Below, piece after piece: positions 11,080-23,059 of a DNA stretch of 64,000 nt. The stretch's first letter is position 1. Each line of letters opens with the position of its first letter. The stretch lies in the NCBI GenBank assembly GCA_032207245.1, contig CM063508.1:125899728-125963727 (forward strand). The letters are read 5' to 3'. The notes below the pieces were generated by a model. The model worked only from the letters and a program-made list of their open reading frames with translations, had not been told where the DNA came from and ran no database searches. The translations under genes were made by a program, and so were the position numbers. Source of the DNA: Pardosa pseudoannulata. Taxonomy: Eukaryota > Arthropoda > Arachnida > Araneae > Lycosidae.

Positions 11080-11275
11080 TTATGTTCTCGAACATTCTAG
11101 ATCTTTATTATGTAAATTAGTTATTTCTCGAATATTCTGTTTGCGTATAAAAGCTGATACCCACTAGTTGTAGGCAACTTCTCGATCTTGTAAAGTTGCG
11201 AGTTGCTACTTTGCTTCAATAAATTCGTCTGTTAGGCTAAACGGTGTGTTCATTCGAATCTTCGTGCCAAAATAG
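11080..11275 (+). mobile_element. candidate solo LTR (Ty3/gypsy-like layout)
   Basis: The order TGTTCTCGAACATTCTAGA, TATAAAAGCTG (11145-11155), a GC-richer leader, then CAATAAATTCG (a poly-A signal at about 11217) and a pyrimidine/GT-rich tail resembles the U3-R-U5 of an LTR. No second LTR, primer-binding site or gag/pol frame was seen, and the boundaries and target duplication are unclear. The alternative is a fortuitous promoter-like stretch. Confidence 0.4.
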
Positions 11276-11422
11276 TTATCTTATTGTCCATAACGTTGCA
11301 CAAATACTCTCACAAATATATGAAAAATGTTAGTTAAAATTAAATCAGCATAATGCATTTTTGAAATATTGAACTGTAAAATGTAAACTGTTTGTTCTTT
11401 ATAAAAAAAATATTACAAATGA

Positions 11423-12485
11423 TTTTAAGTTAAAAGAATTAACCATTATAAAGTCCAGCGTTCTTTGCCATAGGTATTTATCTATTACGGAATTAATGCT
11501 TTGGAAGTTTTGTGCTCATTAGTATTTAAAAAAAAGATAAAATTAGACATAAAATTAGACAGTTTTATTGATTTAATTTTTTTCCATCTTGTATTTTTTT
11601 ATTTGATTCTGGTACTTTAGAATCCCCCCCTTATTTTGTTTATGTCTCTCAAGATTTTTATTTCGTGTCGAAGCACGAGAAAAAATATTAAAAATATTTT
11701 TAAGTTAAAAGAGTTAACCATTATAAAGTCCAGCGCTTCTTGCCATAGATATTTATCTATTGCGGAATTAATGCTTTGGAAGTTTTGGGCTCATTAGTAA
11801 TAAAAAAAGATAAAATTAGAGAGCTTTATTGATTTAATTTTTTTCCATCTTGTGTTATTTTATTTGATTCTGGTACTTTAAAATCCCTCCTCTTATTTTG
11901 TTTATGTCTTTTGAGATTTTTATTTCGTGTCGAAGCACGAGAAAAAATATTAAAAATATTTTTAAGTTAAAAGAGTTAACCATTATAAAGTCCAGCGCTT
12001 CTTGCCATAGATATTTATCTATTGCGGAATTAATACTTTGGAAGTTTTGTGCTCATTAGTAATAAAAAAAAAGATAAAATTAGACAGTTTTAATGATTTA
12101 TTTTTTTTGCCATCTTGTATTTTTTTAATGTGATTCTGGTACTTTAGATTTTCCCCCCCCCCCTTATTTTGTTTATGTCTCTCAAGATTTTTATTTCATG
12201 TCGAAGTACGTGAAAAAATATTAATATTTTTAAGTTAAAAGAGTTAACCATTATAAAGTCCAGCATTTCTTGCCATAGGTATTTATCTATTACGGAATTA
12301 ATGCTTTGGAAGTTTTGTGCTCATTAGTAAAAAAAAAGATAAAATTAGACCTAAAATTAGACAGTTTTATTGATTTAATTTTTTTTCATCTGATATTTTT
12401 TTTATTTGATTCTGGTACTTTAAAATTCCCCCTCTTTTTTATTTATGTCTCTCAAGATTTTTATTTCGTGTCGAAGCATGGAATA
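11423..12485. repeat. about 267-bp x 4 tandem array
   Basis: Units start TTTTAAGTTAAAAG at 11423, 11697, 11960 and 12227 (spacing 274, 263, 267). Each runs through CAGCG(C/T)TTCTTGCCATAG, ATTAATGCTTTGGAAG, GATTCTGGTACTTTA and TTTCGTGTCGAAGCACG. Length differences lie mainly in homopolymer A, T and C runs. There is no coding potential: the frame at 12306-12503 is a repeat reading. Confidence 0.95.
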
Positions 12486-12489
12486 ACGA

Positions 12490-13165
12490 AAGGTTCGCTC
12501 TAGCCTAATTTGACTGATGGATTGTAAAATGGTTACTGCGCCCCCTACACACACACTACCTACTTATTATTTTTTAAATTTGAACTTTTGGAAGATAATT
12601 TGCGAATTTTTAATGCTTGGTCAATCTTAGATCTTAAATCTAGTGAATATTCACGCCAAAAACAGTGCTTTGCAACCGATGGGTTTCTCGTAGTTAACAC
12701 TTCATGCGATTAGAAGAGTCACCATATCCCTTCCAGTCAATTCATTCAAAATTTCGCCTTTCGGAATAGTCTGTGCGCATTATGTTTGATTTTGCATTTT
12801 TCCCCGCTGATTCACCCGTGGCGCTTTGCTTTACTGACTCACGTTCATCGCGAAACCTTTGCGGCTATCATATAAATCAATACTGTGGAGGCACACAGAG
12901 CTCTAACTTAGTAGTTTCCTTTTTCTCCAAATGTTTTCGAAGGTCGATAGAGAGAGAAAGAAAGAAAGCAAAAAATGGGGAAATATATGTAATCTTCTTT
13001 TTTCTTTCTCTTATGCGTCAACATTTTATTCCTACATCTGGTTGTTAGATTTGCAGAGCGGATAAACACAGCTAGCAACCCGAAACAGAGAAAAACATAA
13101 ATATTATGCATGTTTTAGTGTTAAAGTTATACTCTGTGTGAAAAATGTATATTTTGTGTTAGGAT
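12490..13165. other. no assigned feature; moderately balanced composition
   Basis: Less AT-rich than its surroundings, with a block around 12.80-12.90 kb (CCCGTGGCGCTTTGC, ACGTTCATCGCG). The overlapping opposite-strand frames here contain no recognised domain. A regulatory or decayed-element origin is possible but unproven. Confidence 0.35.
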
Positions 13166-13240
13166 TTCAATAAGTGATGGCTAAACTACGGCATGCAGGC
13201 CATTTATAAATTATATACGGCCTGCCAACAATAGTTAAAA
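13165..13240 (+). mobile_element. hAT-like terminal relic
   Basis: GTGATGGCTAAACTACGGCATGCAGGCC and then TACGGCCTGCC resembles the 'AACTACGGCCCGCGGGCC' subterminal region of common hAT elements. No opposite end or target duplication was found. Confidence 0.35.
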
Positions 13241-13407
13241 AATTTCCAGTGACAATGTTTAAACATTGTCTCTTAAGAGCATGATCAATTTTTGCATGTG
13301 TAAAAATTAACTTTAAAGTTAAAATGTTTTATTTATTTATATTTGCATAAGCAAAATATGTTATCGTATTGCAGTCGAGATATGTCATATCGACTTCCGC
13401 GTCACAG

Positions 13408-14448
13408 TGACGTCAGTAATTTCCAGAGAGTTGAATTAATGGTACCAAATTCCCACCTCTGGCATCTTCTGATGTCAAGACGAAGTCGCCTGTGAATATT
13501 TTGACTAGAATAGGGTTAATACCCATAGTTGTGAAAGTTTTTATTGAAAATAGTTTAAAATTTTTACACATGCAAATAATCTGCACAAAATGTTTAAAGT
13601 CACTGACGTCAGTAATCTCCAGAGAAGTGTATTTATGGTACCAAATTCCCACTTATGGCAACTTTTGATGTCATGACGAAGTCGCCTGTGAATATTTTGA
13701 CTGGAATAGGGTTAATACCCATAGTTGTGAAAGTTTTTATTGAAAATAGTTTAAAATTTTTACACATGCAAATAATCTGCACAAAATGTTTAAAGTCACT
13801 GACGTCAGTATTCTCCAGAGAGGGGTATTTATGGTACCAGATTCCCACCTCTGGCATCTTCTGATGTCATAACGAAGTCGCCTGTGAATATTTTGACTGG
13901 AATAGGGTTAATACCCATAGTTGTGAAAGTTTTTATTGAAAATAGTTTAAAACTTTTACACATGCAAATAATCTGCACAAAATGTTTAAAGTCACTGACG
14001 TCAGTATTCTCCAGAGAGGGGTATTTATGGTACCAAATTTCCACCTCTGGCATCTTCTGATGTCATGACGAAGTCGCCTGTGAATATTTTGACTGGAATA
14101 GTGTTAATACTCATACTTTGGAAAGTTTTTATTGAAAATAGCTTAAAATTTTTACACATGCAAATAATCTGCACAAAATGTTTAAAGTCACTGACGTCAG
14201 TAATCTCCAGAGAAGTGTATTTATGGTACCAAATTCCCACCATTTTGAGTGGAATAGGGTTAATACCCATAGTTGTGAAAGTTTTTATTGAAAATAGTTT
14301 AAAATTTTTACACATGCAAATAATCTGCACAAAATGTTTAAAGTCACTGAAGTCAGTAATCTCCAGAGAGGGGTATTTATGGTACCAAATTCCCACCTCT
14401 GGCAACTGATGTCATGACGAAGTCGCCTGTGAATATTTTGACTGGAAT
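13408..14448. repeat. 196-bp tandem array, each unit with a TGACGTCA palindrome
   Basis: Units begin at TGACGTCA at 13408, 13604, 13800, 13996 and 14192, exactly 196 bp apart. A sixth at 14348 follows a roughly 40 bp internal deletion and carries TGAAGTCA instead; a partial unit follows. Other landmarks are ATGGTACCAAATTCCCACC, GACGAAGTCGCCTGTG and ACACATGCAAATAATCTGC. Because 196 is not a multiple of three, the similar-looking peptides on both strands are shifted readings of the repeat rather than protein domains. Confidence 0.96.
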
Positions 14449-14449
14449 A

Positions 14450-15690
14450 TGATAAAAATATGCGTAGAAATATTTTTTTTTATATTTAAATTATTACAAT
14501 AAGATTTGGTAAGGAGAATTTGACTTGACGGATTACGGATTTATATTTAGTACAATATAAGCGTTCACACATCATATACTGTTAATCTTCAGGAATGTAC
14601 AAAACACGGAAAATTACTGTTCAATTGAAAAAGCTCGGAACTTTAACTCTTCTTAGCATGATTTTTTAAAAAATAAATCAGGGTAATGTAATTCATGCTC
14701 TAGATTAAAAATAAAACGCTTAAAAATTCTAGTATTAACCCCTTCGCGACCAACGTCTCATATACGCAACGCAGCGATTTCATTCTTGTCAGTCCAGTGT
14801 CGCCTCCACGCGATGATCTACGTTTGCTATTGAGAGACCAGCGTCGCGTATACGTAAAAGGAGATCTGAACGTTTTATTTGAATTTTTAAATGCTAGATT
14901 TAATTACCAGATAGCGTAAAATGCGTTTATTATAATTTGTTATAAATTAATTTGTGTTATAAAGTTTTTGGTAAAATTTAAAATATTCATTGTGTTTTTA
15001 CATTTTTTTTCTCTCCAAATATTACCTGCAAAATAATATTTAAAATATATAAATAATATATAAAAAATAAATACTACTAATAATAAATAACAATAAATAA
15101 ATAAATAATAATAGTAAATAATGATAATAAAATAAAATTTAAAAATATTTTTAAAAATACTTTTTTAATACATTTTTAAGTAATAAACAGAAAAATATAT
15201 TATGTACATATTTGAGTAAGATTTTGTTTACTGATTGAATAGTTAATATATAAAAAAAGTTTTTATGTCTGTATTTTTATCGTTTAACAACCAAATTTTT
15301 TTTTTTTTAATTTGCAGCAAAAGTTTTCCAATTTTTATTGCTGCATGAAACCAATATATTAATTATAATCCAAAAATAATTTTTCTATAGGATTGATGCA
15401 GTTATTTCGGAATAGGGAAATTGCTTTCAGTGGGTAGAACGAATAACTCGGGTTGTGGCTTTAAGCGATTAAATTCTCATTAAAAATTTGTAGTATAAAT
15501 TTAAACTGTATTATAACAATTTAAATGAATTACGCAGATTTATGTTAATGTATATCAGGCGTGTTTTGTAGGAAGTTTAAAAAAGTTAAGTCTTTTAAAG
15601 CTATTTAATTTTTTTTTAAAATTTAGCTTATTTTTTTAATCTGGCTTTTTAAGAGAACTTTTAACGTGATTGATTTATAATTATACTTGC
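14450..15690. other. very AT-rich DNA with a possible TTAA-type element end
   Basis: Almost entirely A/T, with (AATA)n-like stretches. One GC-richer island at 14735-14860 begins TTAACCCCTTCGCGACC and contains an imperfect direct repeat (GCGACCAACGTCTCATATACG against GAGACCAGCGTCGCGTATACG). The TTAA start resembles the small MITE at 47697, but no convincing opposite end was found. Confidence 0.4.
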
Positions 15691-16790
15691 ACAAAGTTTC
15701 ACAACACTGAATTTATTAATAATATATAAATAATAAAAAAATATGTTTGTGCTTTGTACAAAATTAAAATTTTTTTATAATTTTATAAAATATAAAATTT
15801 TATTAAAAATAATTTTTTTTAAATTATTTTAAAATTTTATTTAAAATATAAAATTTTATTAATTATGCTTCAAATTTTATTTGTACAAAGTTTCACAACA
15901 CTGAATTTATTAATAATATATAAATAATAAAAAGATAGTTTATGTTTGTGCTTTGTACAAAATTAAAAATTTTTTTTTATAATTTTGTAAAACATTAAAT
16001 TTTATTAAAAATAAAATTTTATTTTTTAATTATTTTAAAATTTTATTTAAAATATAAAATTTTATTAATTATGCTTCAAATTTTATTCGTACGAAGTTTC
16101 ACAATACTGAATTTATTAATAATATACAAATAATGAAAAGATAGTTTATGTTTGTGCTTTGTACAAAATTAAAATTTTTTTTATAATTTTGTAAAACATT
16201 AAATTTTACTAAAAATAAAATTTTATTTTTTAAATATTTTAAAATTTTATTTAAAATATAAAATTTTATCAATTATGCTTCAAATTTTATTTGTACAAAG
16301 TTTCACAACACTGAACTTATTAATAATATATAAATAATAAAAAGATAGTTAATGTTTGTGATTTGTAAAAAATCAAAAATTTTATAATTTTATAAAATAT
16401 AAAATTTTATTGACAATAAAATTTTATTTTTTAATTATTTTAAAATTTTATTTAAAACATAAAATTTTAATAATTATGCTCAAATTTTATTTGTACAAAG
16501 TTTCACAACACTGAATTTATTAATAATATATAAATAATAGAAAGATAGTTTATGTTTGTGCTTTGTACAAAATAAATTTTTTTTTATAATTTTATAAAAT
16601 ATAAAATTTTATTTTTTAATTATTTTAAAATTTTATTTAAAATATACATAATATATATACATAATAAATAAATAAGATTTATTAATTATGCTTCATATTT
16701 TATTTGTACAAAGTTTCACAACACTGAATTTAATAATAATATATAAATAATAAAAAGATATTTTATGTTTGTGTTTTGTACAAAATTAAA
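15691..16790. repeat. about 203-bp x 5-6 AT-rich tandem array
   Basis: Units start ACAAAGTTTCACAACACTGA at 15691, 15885, 16091, 16295, 16495 and 16708 (spacing 194, 206, 204, 200, 213). They contain TATGTTTGTGCTTTGTACAAAATTA and long AAATTTTAT stretches. The last copy is truncated. The unit is nearly free of G and C outside the opening motif. Confidence 0.95.
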
Positions 16791-17094
16791 AGAAAGCGTG
16801 TAATATGCACATGTATATGGGTACACATATATATTTTGTGTGTGTTCGTGCTTGTTGCATGCATTTTATAGGGCCTGTGAGAAAGTTATCTTCCTATTTA
16901 TTAAGTTCATTTACATCGGATATATAAAATTGCTTTCCAGCATCTTAGATGCAACGAAGGGCAAAATGAGAGTTCGTAATTTCAATTTGGATCTCGCGTT
17001 TTCTCTTCAAAAAAGAAGAAAAAATAACCCAGAGTTTAAAATGGCCAAAAAGCTTCCTGATCTAGATTGCAGTTTCTCGTCATTTTTGCATTAT

Positions 17095-17480
17095 TTTGAC
17101 GCCGGTTCGTCTGTGAGATGCCGGCAATGACGACCGCGGGTTGTCAAAGGGAACGGCCGATCGCTCACGAACGCATCGGAGCATTGCGAAGGCAGCAGCA
17201 GTATCCAGAGGAAGCAGAGAGAGGCAAAGGAACTCGTCATCGCGTCTCCGAAGGAAGCGAGTGGCTAGGCCACTTTCTCCACAAAAGAAAATAATGACCT
17301 AGTGGAAAAACGGCGAGGGACGGACAACGACCCTCAAACCTCATTCGTGCTGCTGTCTCTTTTTCTCCACTCGCTGTTTCCCTCTCACTCCGAGTGCCTT
17401 TTCTTCTCAACCGCGCTTGCCGAAAAATTAGCTTGCCATATTGCATATTACTGGCTTATATCTCGGGAAATGCTAGACGA
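17095..17480. promoter_or_regulatory. CpG-rich patch, candidate promoter or 5' leader
   Basis: Against an AT-rich background this stretch is rich in CpG (GACGCCGGTTCG, GACCGCGGG, GGCCGATCGC, CATCGCGTCTCCG). It could be a promoter or noncoding first exon. Frames on both strands (16840-17130, 17237-17446) overlap it without recognised domains. No TATA box or clear start site can be fixed. Confidence 0.35.
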
Positions 17481-18730
17481 GATTTGAACGACATAGTGCA
17501 CCTTTTTTGTATGTTATATTTTAGGTATTACTGAAGTGGGTAGGAGTTTATTTCATAGAATAGAGTAGAGCTTAATGTTACGATTACTTTAAACCTTTAC
17601 TATGTTAAATGTGGAAAATAAAATGGTAAATATAAAAAGATAAACTCGGACTTTTGCTCATTCTGAGTGCTTTTTTTACTTAACTGTGACTGCTGAGAAA
17701 TTAGCTTGCCATTTTGCATATCACGGGCCCATGTCTCGGGAAATGCCAAACGAGATTTGAATGACATATCACACAGTTTTGTATATTGTGTTTTAAGTAA
17801 TATCGAAGTGGGTATGAGTTTGTTTCCTTGAATAAAGTACAGCTAATTTTAAACCTTTATTATTTTTAACCTTTTTTTAATACTAGAAATAGAAAATTAA
17901 CTGGTTAAAAAATAAAGTAAAATCCGATCACCTATTTTTTTCTCCCAAGCTTCTCTAGAAGTTAGCTTACCATTTTGCATATCATGAGCGAATGTCTTGT
18001 AAAAACTTTACCTCGATTTGAATGAGATATCACACCTTTGTGTATGTTGTGTTTTAAATATTATCAGAGATAGTATGAGTTTGTTTCATAGAATGGAGTA
18101 CATCTAATTTTACGATTACTTTAAATCCTCTCTGTACTAGAATGGAAAAATAAAGGATTGATTAATGATAATGTAGCGGTAACAGTAGAATATAAACAGG
18201 AAAATAAAAAGATAAATGAACTTCTAGTGCCCGTTTCTTCTTTTCCTAGCTTCCCGAGAAATTAGTTTGCCATTTTGCATTTTACGAGTGTATGCCTCGT
18301 GAAATGCTTCCCGAGATATGAATGATATATCGCACCTTTTTGTATGTTATGCGTTAAATAAAAGAGTAGGTATGAGTGTGTTCTATAGAATGAGATACAG
18401 CTAATTATAAAATTACTTAAAATCCTTTTTATGCTAGCAGTAGAAAATAAACCAGTAAATTAAAAGATAATGAACTTCAAGTGCCTCTTTCTTCTACACA
18501 GCTCTTTCGGAAAAATTAGCTTGCTACTTTGCATATCACGGTCATATATTTTGTGAAAAGCTTGCCGAGATTTCACTGGCGTACCGCACCATTTTAGCCA
18601 CCAAATGCTATTTTAAGTATTACCAGATGATAATGAGTTTATTTCCTTGAATGATTAGTAATAATTTTACGATTACTTCAAACCCTTTTTATACTAGAAA
18701 TAGTAAAAAATAGGTTATGACTTCTACTGC
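17395..18730. repeat. diverged tandem array, period about 260-290 bp, 5 copies
   Basis: The motif GAGAAATTAGCTTGCCATTTTGCATAT recurs at about 17420, 17690, 17955, 18250 and 18507. It is followed each time by (C/T)TC(G/T)GGAAATGC..GAGATTTGAA, GTATGTT.TGTTTTA and GTATGAGTTTGTTTC. Copies are considerably diverged, so this array is older than those at 7, 13 and 24 kb. The first unit merges with the CpG-rich patch. Confidence 0.85.
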
Positions 18731-18734
18731 GCGA

Positions 18735-19465
18735 GTGGACTTATTATTCTTATCCATATTAAAAATATAAACTGTGGAATATTTTTTTTAGTTTTACCTA
18801 CCTGTATTATTGCTGTGGCCTATGTTAATGTGTCTGTTGATATCGAAATTTAGTTCAATTTTTGTCAATAATTTTTCCGTTCTTTTTAATTTTTATTTAT
18901 TTATTTTTTAAAGCGATGAAAGTCTATTTTGACAAAAAAATAATTAATGATGAAAATGAATACAATTTACTATGAACTTTATATAAAAATATAAAACTAG
19001 TGTAATAACATGTGTCTATATTTTTCAAATTATTCAAGTGCAAACCTTTAAATATCTCCATATAAAATAAAATACACTTATACCACTTTCAAAGAAAACG
19101 ACTAAATTGTTTATTTTGATATAAGTTTGTCATACGCGTCATATCTATCCTGCACGTTTTTTCCCTGTTTCTAAAAATTTAATGTTATTGCTATTATTAT
19201 AATTATTTTTTTTTTTACCGTAGCTTCTCTTGGATTCTTTATTATTATTGTTGTTGAAAGCCTAAATATAAAAAATAAATTCCTTAGTATTAAAATATTG
19301 TTGAAAATAAAACGACTTCTTTTTAAAACTAAGGAATTTATTAAACAGTGTCGCATTTTTAGAGCTATTTACTTTTTTAAAAACTGAATTACTGCAGTAT
19401 TTTATTAATTTTTTTTCAAATTTTTTACGCGCTTAATGACTTTTAAAGAGTTAATTTTTTTAATT
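18735..19465. other. no recognisable feature
   Basis: AT-rich with homopolymer runs. The only frame (19171-19356, -) is low-complexity Ile/Phe/Lys-rich. Confidence 0.5.
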
Positions 19466-19469
19466 GTAT

Positions 19470-19670
19470 CTAACTTAAATTAGTTAATTCTTTTATCTTC
19501 TATTTTCACATTATGAAGAAATTTGTAATGCGCGTGGTGGCTTATTTTTAAAATAAATTTTTTTTCTTACTTTTCCATCAAAACGGTCTAATTTATAATT
19601 TATTTAAAAACATTTTACAATTTTTTGATTTACAGCGTTAAAAAAGGACAACGTTTGTGGGGTCGTCTAG

Positions 19671-19672
<2 letters not shown>
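19470..19672 (+). mobile_element. 3' part of tRNA-derived retroposon, family D, ending in (TA)n
   Basis: TTTTCCATCAAAACGG...TTTACAGCGTTAAAAA...GGGGTCGTCTAGT matches the reverse complement of 51230-51430. In that copy a tRNA-like head precedes this body. The match ends with GTCGTCTAGT and passes directly into the (TA)n tract. The copy lacks the head and is probably 5'-truncated. Confidence 0.65.
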
Positions 19673-19717
<45 letters not shown>

Positions 19718-19729
19718 TATATAAATATG

Positions 19730-19792
<63 letters not shown>

Positions 19793-20172
19793 TCACATAT
19801 ATATAAGCACATATATATATATATATAAATGCATATATATATATAAATATATACATATATATATGCAAATATATAATATACATATATATATGCATATATA
19901 TAAACACATTATATACTATATATATATATACATAAATATATATATATTATTATATATTTATATATTTATAATAATATATATAAAATATATATATATATAT
20001 ATATTTTTTTTTTTCTCATTATATATATACATTTTTTTTTATAAATATACACACATATATATACATATATATATACATTTATATATATAAATACATATAT
20101 ATTTTATATATATATATATATATATTTTTATATATAATATACATATATATTTTATATATACATACATATATA
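19673..20172. repeat. compound (TA)n / (TATACA)n microsatellite
   Basis: About 500 bp of alternating TA with interspersed CATA, AAATA and short T runs. It begins at the 3' end of a retroposon. The poly-Tyr/Ile/His frames in it are artefacts. Confidence 0.95.
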
Positions 20173-20174
20173 TA

Positions 20175-20915
20175 GCCTGTTAGTATGCTGTTGTGATGCT
20201 CATTTTTCATTTTTTTTTTCATCATGTTTCCATTCATTTCTTCATTATACTCCTTTTTCGGTTTTGATGTATTATACTTTTTCCAAGAATGGCTCTTGTT
20301 TCTAAAACTTTTTATTTAAACCTTTACTCTATCCCCATTTGGTTTGCATTTTATTAACATTTCAATTTATATTTATGAACATCCAGATTTAAACGTGTTC
20401 ATATAAGTATTTTTCAGTAGATGAACGAAATTTCCATTTCTCTTTTGGATCAAACTTTCTCTGTCTCAGGTTGTACTTTCGAGCAAACATTCAAATCGAG
20501 GTTTCCGAGTTAAATTATGCTGGATAGACACCTCTAATACTGAACTGCCAAAACCGGATTCGAAACTGTTCGGTGACGTCAAGAGCCGGTTCCGAGGCCT
20601 TGTAAACAAAACTCACGAAGCGGAAACGTAAATAAAACGCCTTTGTTTCCTGCAGCAAATGTTATTGTTTCCCATTACACTGGTTGCCTGAACAAGTTTG
20701 CATGTTATAGCCCAATCTGTAAAGATTGCCTTCCTGCTAAAGAGATGTTCTCAGCTAATGTGTGTGATGCTAACACTGCATTGGTGTTTACATTCGGTGT
20801 GCATTGAACACTTATCAGTTAAATGCTAATAACTTGGTTACAGACATGCCCAATAGATTGTAATAATTGTCTGTATTAGTATTTTTTTATATAGAACTTA
20901 ATTGTTAATTTTTTT
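20175..20915. other. no gene; small CpG-bearing patch with a CRE palindrome
   Basis: Mostly unremarkable. 20515-20645 is richer in CpG and has a perfect TGACGTCA at 20574-20581 followed by GAGCCGGTTCCGAGGCC. No exon or element ends were recognised. Confidence 0.4.
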
Positions 20916-20921
20916 CAAATT

Positions 20922-22180
20922 ACATTTTAACTTTAGTTGTCTAACTGTATACACCCCGATTTAACGAATTCATCGAGACCAAATTTTTTTGGTTAAATCG
21001 GGGTTATTCATAATATCGGGATCCAAAATGAAAAACAAAAAAATCCTGCAGTTACCTCATGCAAAAGTCCTAATAAGGAACTACGCAAAAATATCTATAA
21101 ATAGAAATTATTCAGCAGCTAAAATATGTACAACGAATAAATACACACACTAATTTTATCCCAATTACATTTTAACTTCAGTTGTCTTACTATATACAGT
21201 CAAACCCCGATTCAACATCGAGACCGAAATTTTTTCGTTAAATTTTGGTTATTCATAATAATATTGTCCAAAACGAAAACTAAAAAATAATAATAATAAT
21301 AATAATAATAAATTTTGTACTTACCTAATGGAAAAGTCCTAATAAGCAACTACGCAAAAATATCCATAAAGAGAAACTGTAAACTTTTTATTCAGCAGCT
21401 AAAATATGTACAACGAATATTTACACTCACTAATTTTATACCAATTGCATTTTAACTTTAGTTGTCTTACAGTCAAACCCCGATTTAACAAATTCATCAA
21501 GACCGAATTTTTTTCGTTAAATTTTAGTTATGCATAATAATGGGGTCCAAAACGAAAAAAAAAAAAAAATAAATCCTGTACTTACCCCATGGAGAAATCC
21601 TAATAAGCAATTACGCAAAAATATCCATAAAGAGAAACTGTAAACTTTTCATTCAGCAGCTCAAATATGTACAGCGAATAAATACACACACTAATTTTAT
21701 CCCAATTACATTTTAACTTTACTTATTTTACTGTATACATTCGAACCCCGATTTAACAAATTCATCGAGCCCGAATTTGTTTCGACCGAATCCTGTACTT
21801 ACCTAATGGAAAAATCCTAATAAGCAACTACGCAAAAATATCCATAAAGAGAAACTGTAAACTTTTTATTCAGCAGCTAAAATATGTTCAACGAATAAAT
21901 ACACACACTAATTTTATCCCAATTACATTTTAACTTCAGTTGTCTTACTATATACAGTCGAACCCCGATTGAACGAATTCATCGAGACCGAATTTGTTTT
22001 TGTTAAATCGGGGGTTTTCATAATATCGGGATCCAAAACGAAAAATTAAAACATCCTGTACTTACCTCATGGGAAAAGTCCTAATAAGCAACTAGACAAA
22101 AATATCCACAAAGAGAAACTATAAACTTTTTATTCACCAGCTAAAATATGTACAACGATCAATTCCACACACTAATTATT
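20922..22180. repeat. tandem array (about 216-280 bp, 5 copies) carrying Tigger-like terminal hairpins
   Basis: Units start ACATTTTAACTT at 20922, 21167, 21447, 21708 and 21924. Each carries an ACAGTCGAACCCCGATTTAACG-like block and most then carry the complementary TTCGTTAAATCGGGG, so a unit can fold into a stem of up to 15 bp (clearest at 20957-21006). The rest of the unit reads CTTACCTCATGGAAAAGTCC...TTATTCAGCAGCTAAAATATG. CAGTNGAACC(C/T)CG...TAACG is the signature of Tigger/pogo terminal repeats, by family knowledge. The units differ by indels and by loss of one stem arm in some copies. Confidence 0.9.
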
Positions 22181-22339
22181 TTGAAATTTGAAAGTACTGA
22201 TGAAGATATGTTTGGCTATTATCTTATTTCTTGACTCAAAAAAGTTCTTTTTCGATTTTATGAAGAGAAGAAAATATTATGCATTTACATCATGCTGCAT
22301 GTTGGACGTTTTCACTGTTTTCAAACCCTTTAATGCATT

Positions 22340-22448
22340 AGAAATACCTTATGGAAAAGCCCCAGTATGCAACTACACAAAAATATTCATACAGAGAAAC
22401 TATGCTTTTTATTGAGCAGCTAAAATATTTACAACGAATAAATACACA
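22340..22448. repeat. isolated partial unit of the 20.9-22.2 kb array
   Basis: TACCTTATGGAAAAGCCCCAGTATGCAACTAC...GAGCAGCTAAAATATTTACAACGAATAAATACACACC matches the second half of the array unit. It is separated from the array by about 160 bp of different sequence. The 75-codon frame at 22188 spans this junction and is not considered a gene. Confidence 0.8.
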
Positions 22449-22463
22449 CCTTTTTAATTATAT

Positions 22464-22464
<1 letters not shown>

Positions 22465-22506
<42 letters not shown>

Positions 22507-22514
22507 TATATGTA

Positions 22515-22546
<32 letters not shown>

Positions 22547-22675
22547 TGTAATATATATATATATGTAATATATATAAATATATATATATATATAAAACTA
22601 TATAATATAAGTGTTTTATAAATGTAATATATATATATGTAATATATATATATATATATATATAATAAAAAGTGT
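22465..22675. repeat. (TA)n / (TATG TAA TA)n microsatellite
   Basis: Alternating TA with regularly spaced ATGTAATATATA motifs. Confidence 0.92.
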
Positions 22676-23059
22676 TATTTCAATAAAAAATAGAATTTTT
22701 TTTACTTTTAAAGAATTTGTGAATACTAAATTAAGATATCTTTCATAGATTAAATAAACCTTGCCAATTTTCCCTATTTTTCTCTTTTTAAAATTTACAT
22801 TTTTATCTATATTCTAATGTCTATATTCTAATATCTATATTTTATGTCGTTACTGCGATAAACTACAGATGTTTCTCTTTTGGAAGTTGGCACCTATGCT
22901 ATACAGAAAGTAAAAAAAAATAAAGTAATTATATATAATTAAGTACGTGTGAATTGGGATTTTTCACAACTCCGTATTTTACGAGCACTCCATTATAACA
23001 AGCAAATATCGTGGTTTATAATCGTAACATCCAACAGTATTGTAAGAAGCAAATATCGA

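Noticed and set aside
13413..14409. Several similar 70-126 codon frames (…GIWYHKYPSLE…) that look like repeated protein domains
   Set aside because: They come from a 196-bp DNA tandem repeat. 196 is not a multiple of three, the peptides restart from shifted phases, and the opposite strand gives equally similar peptides.
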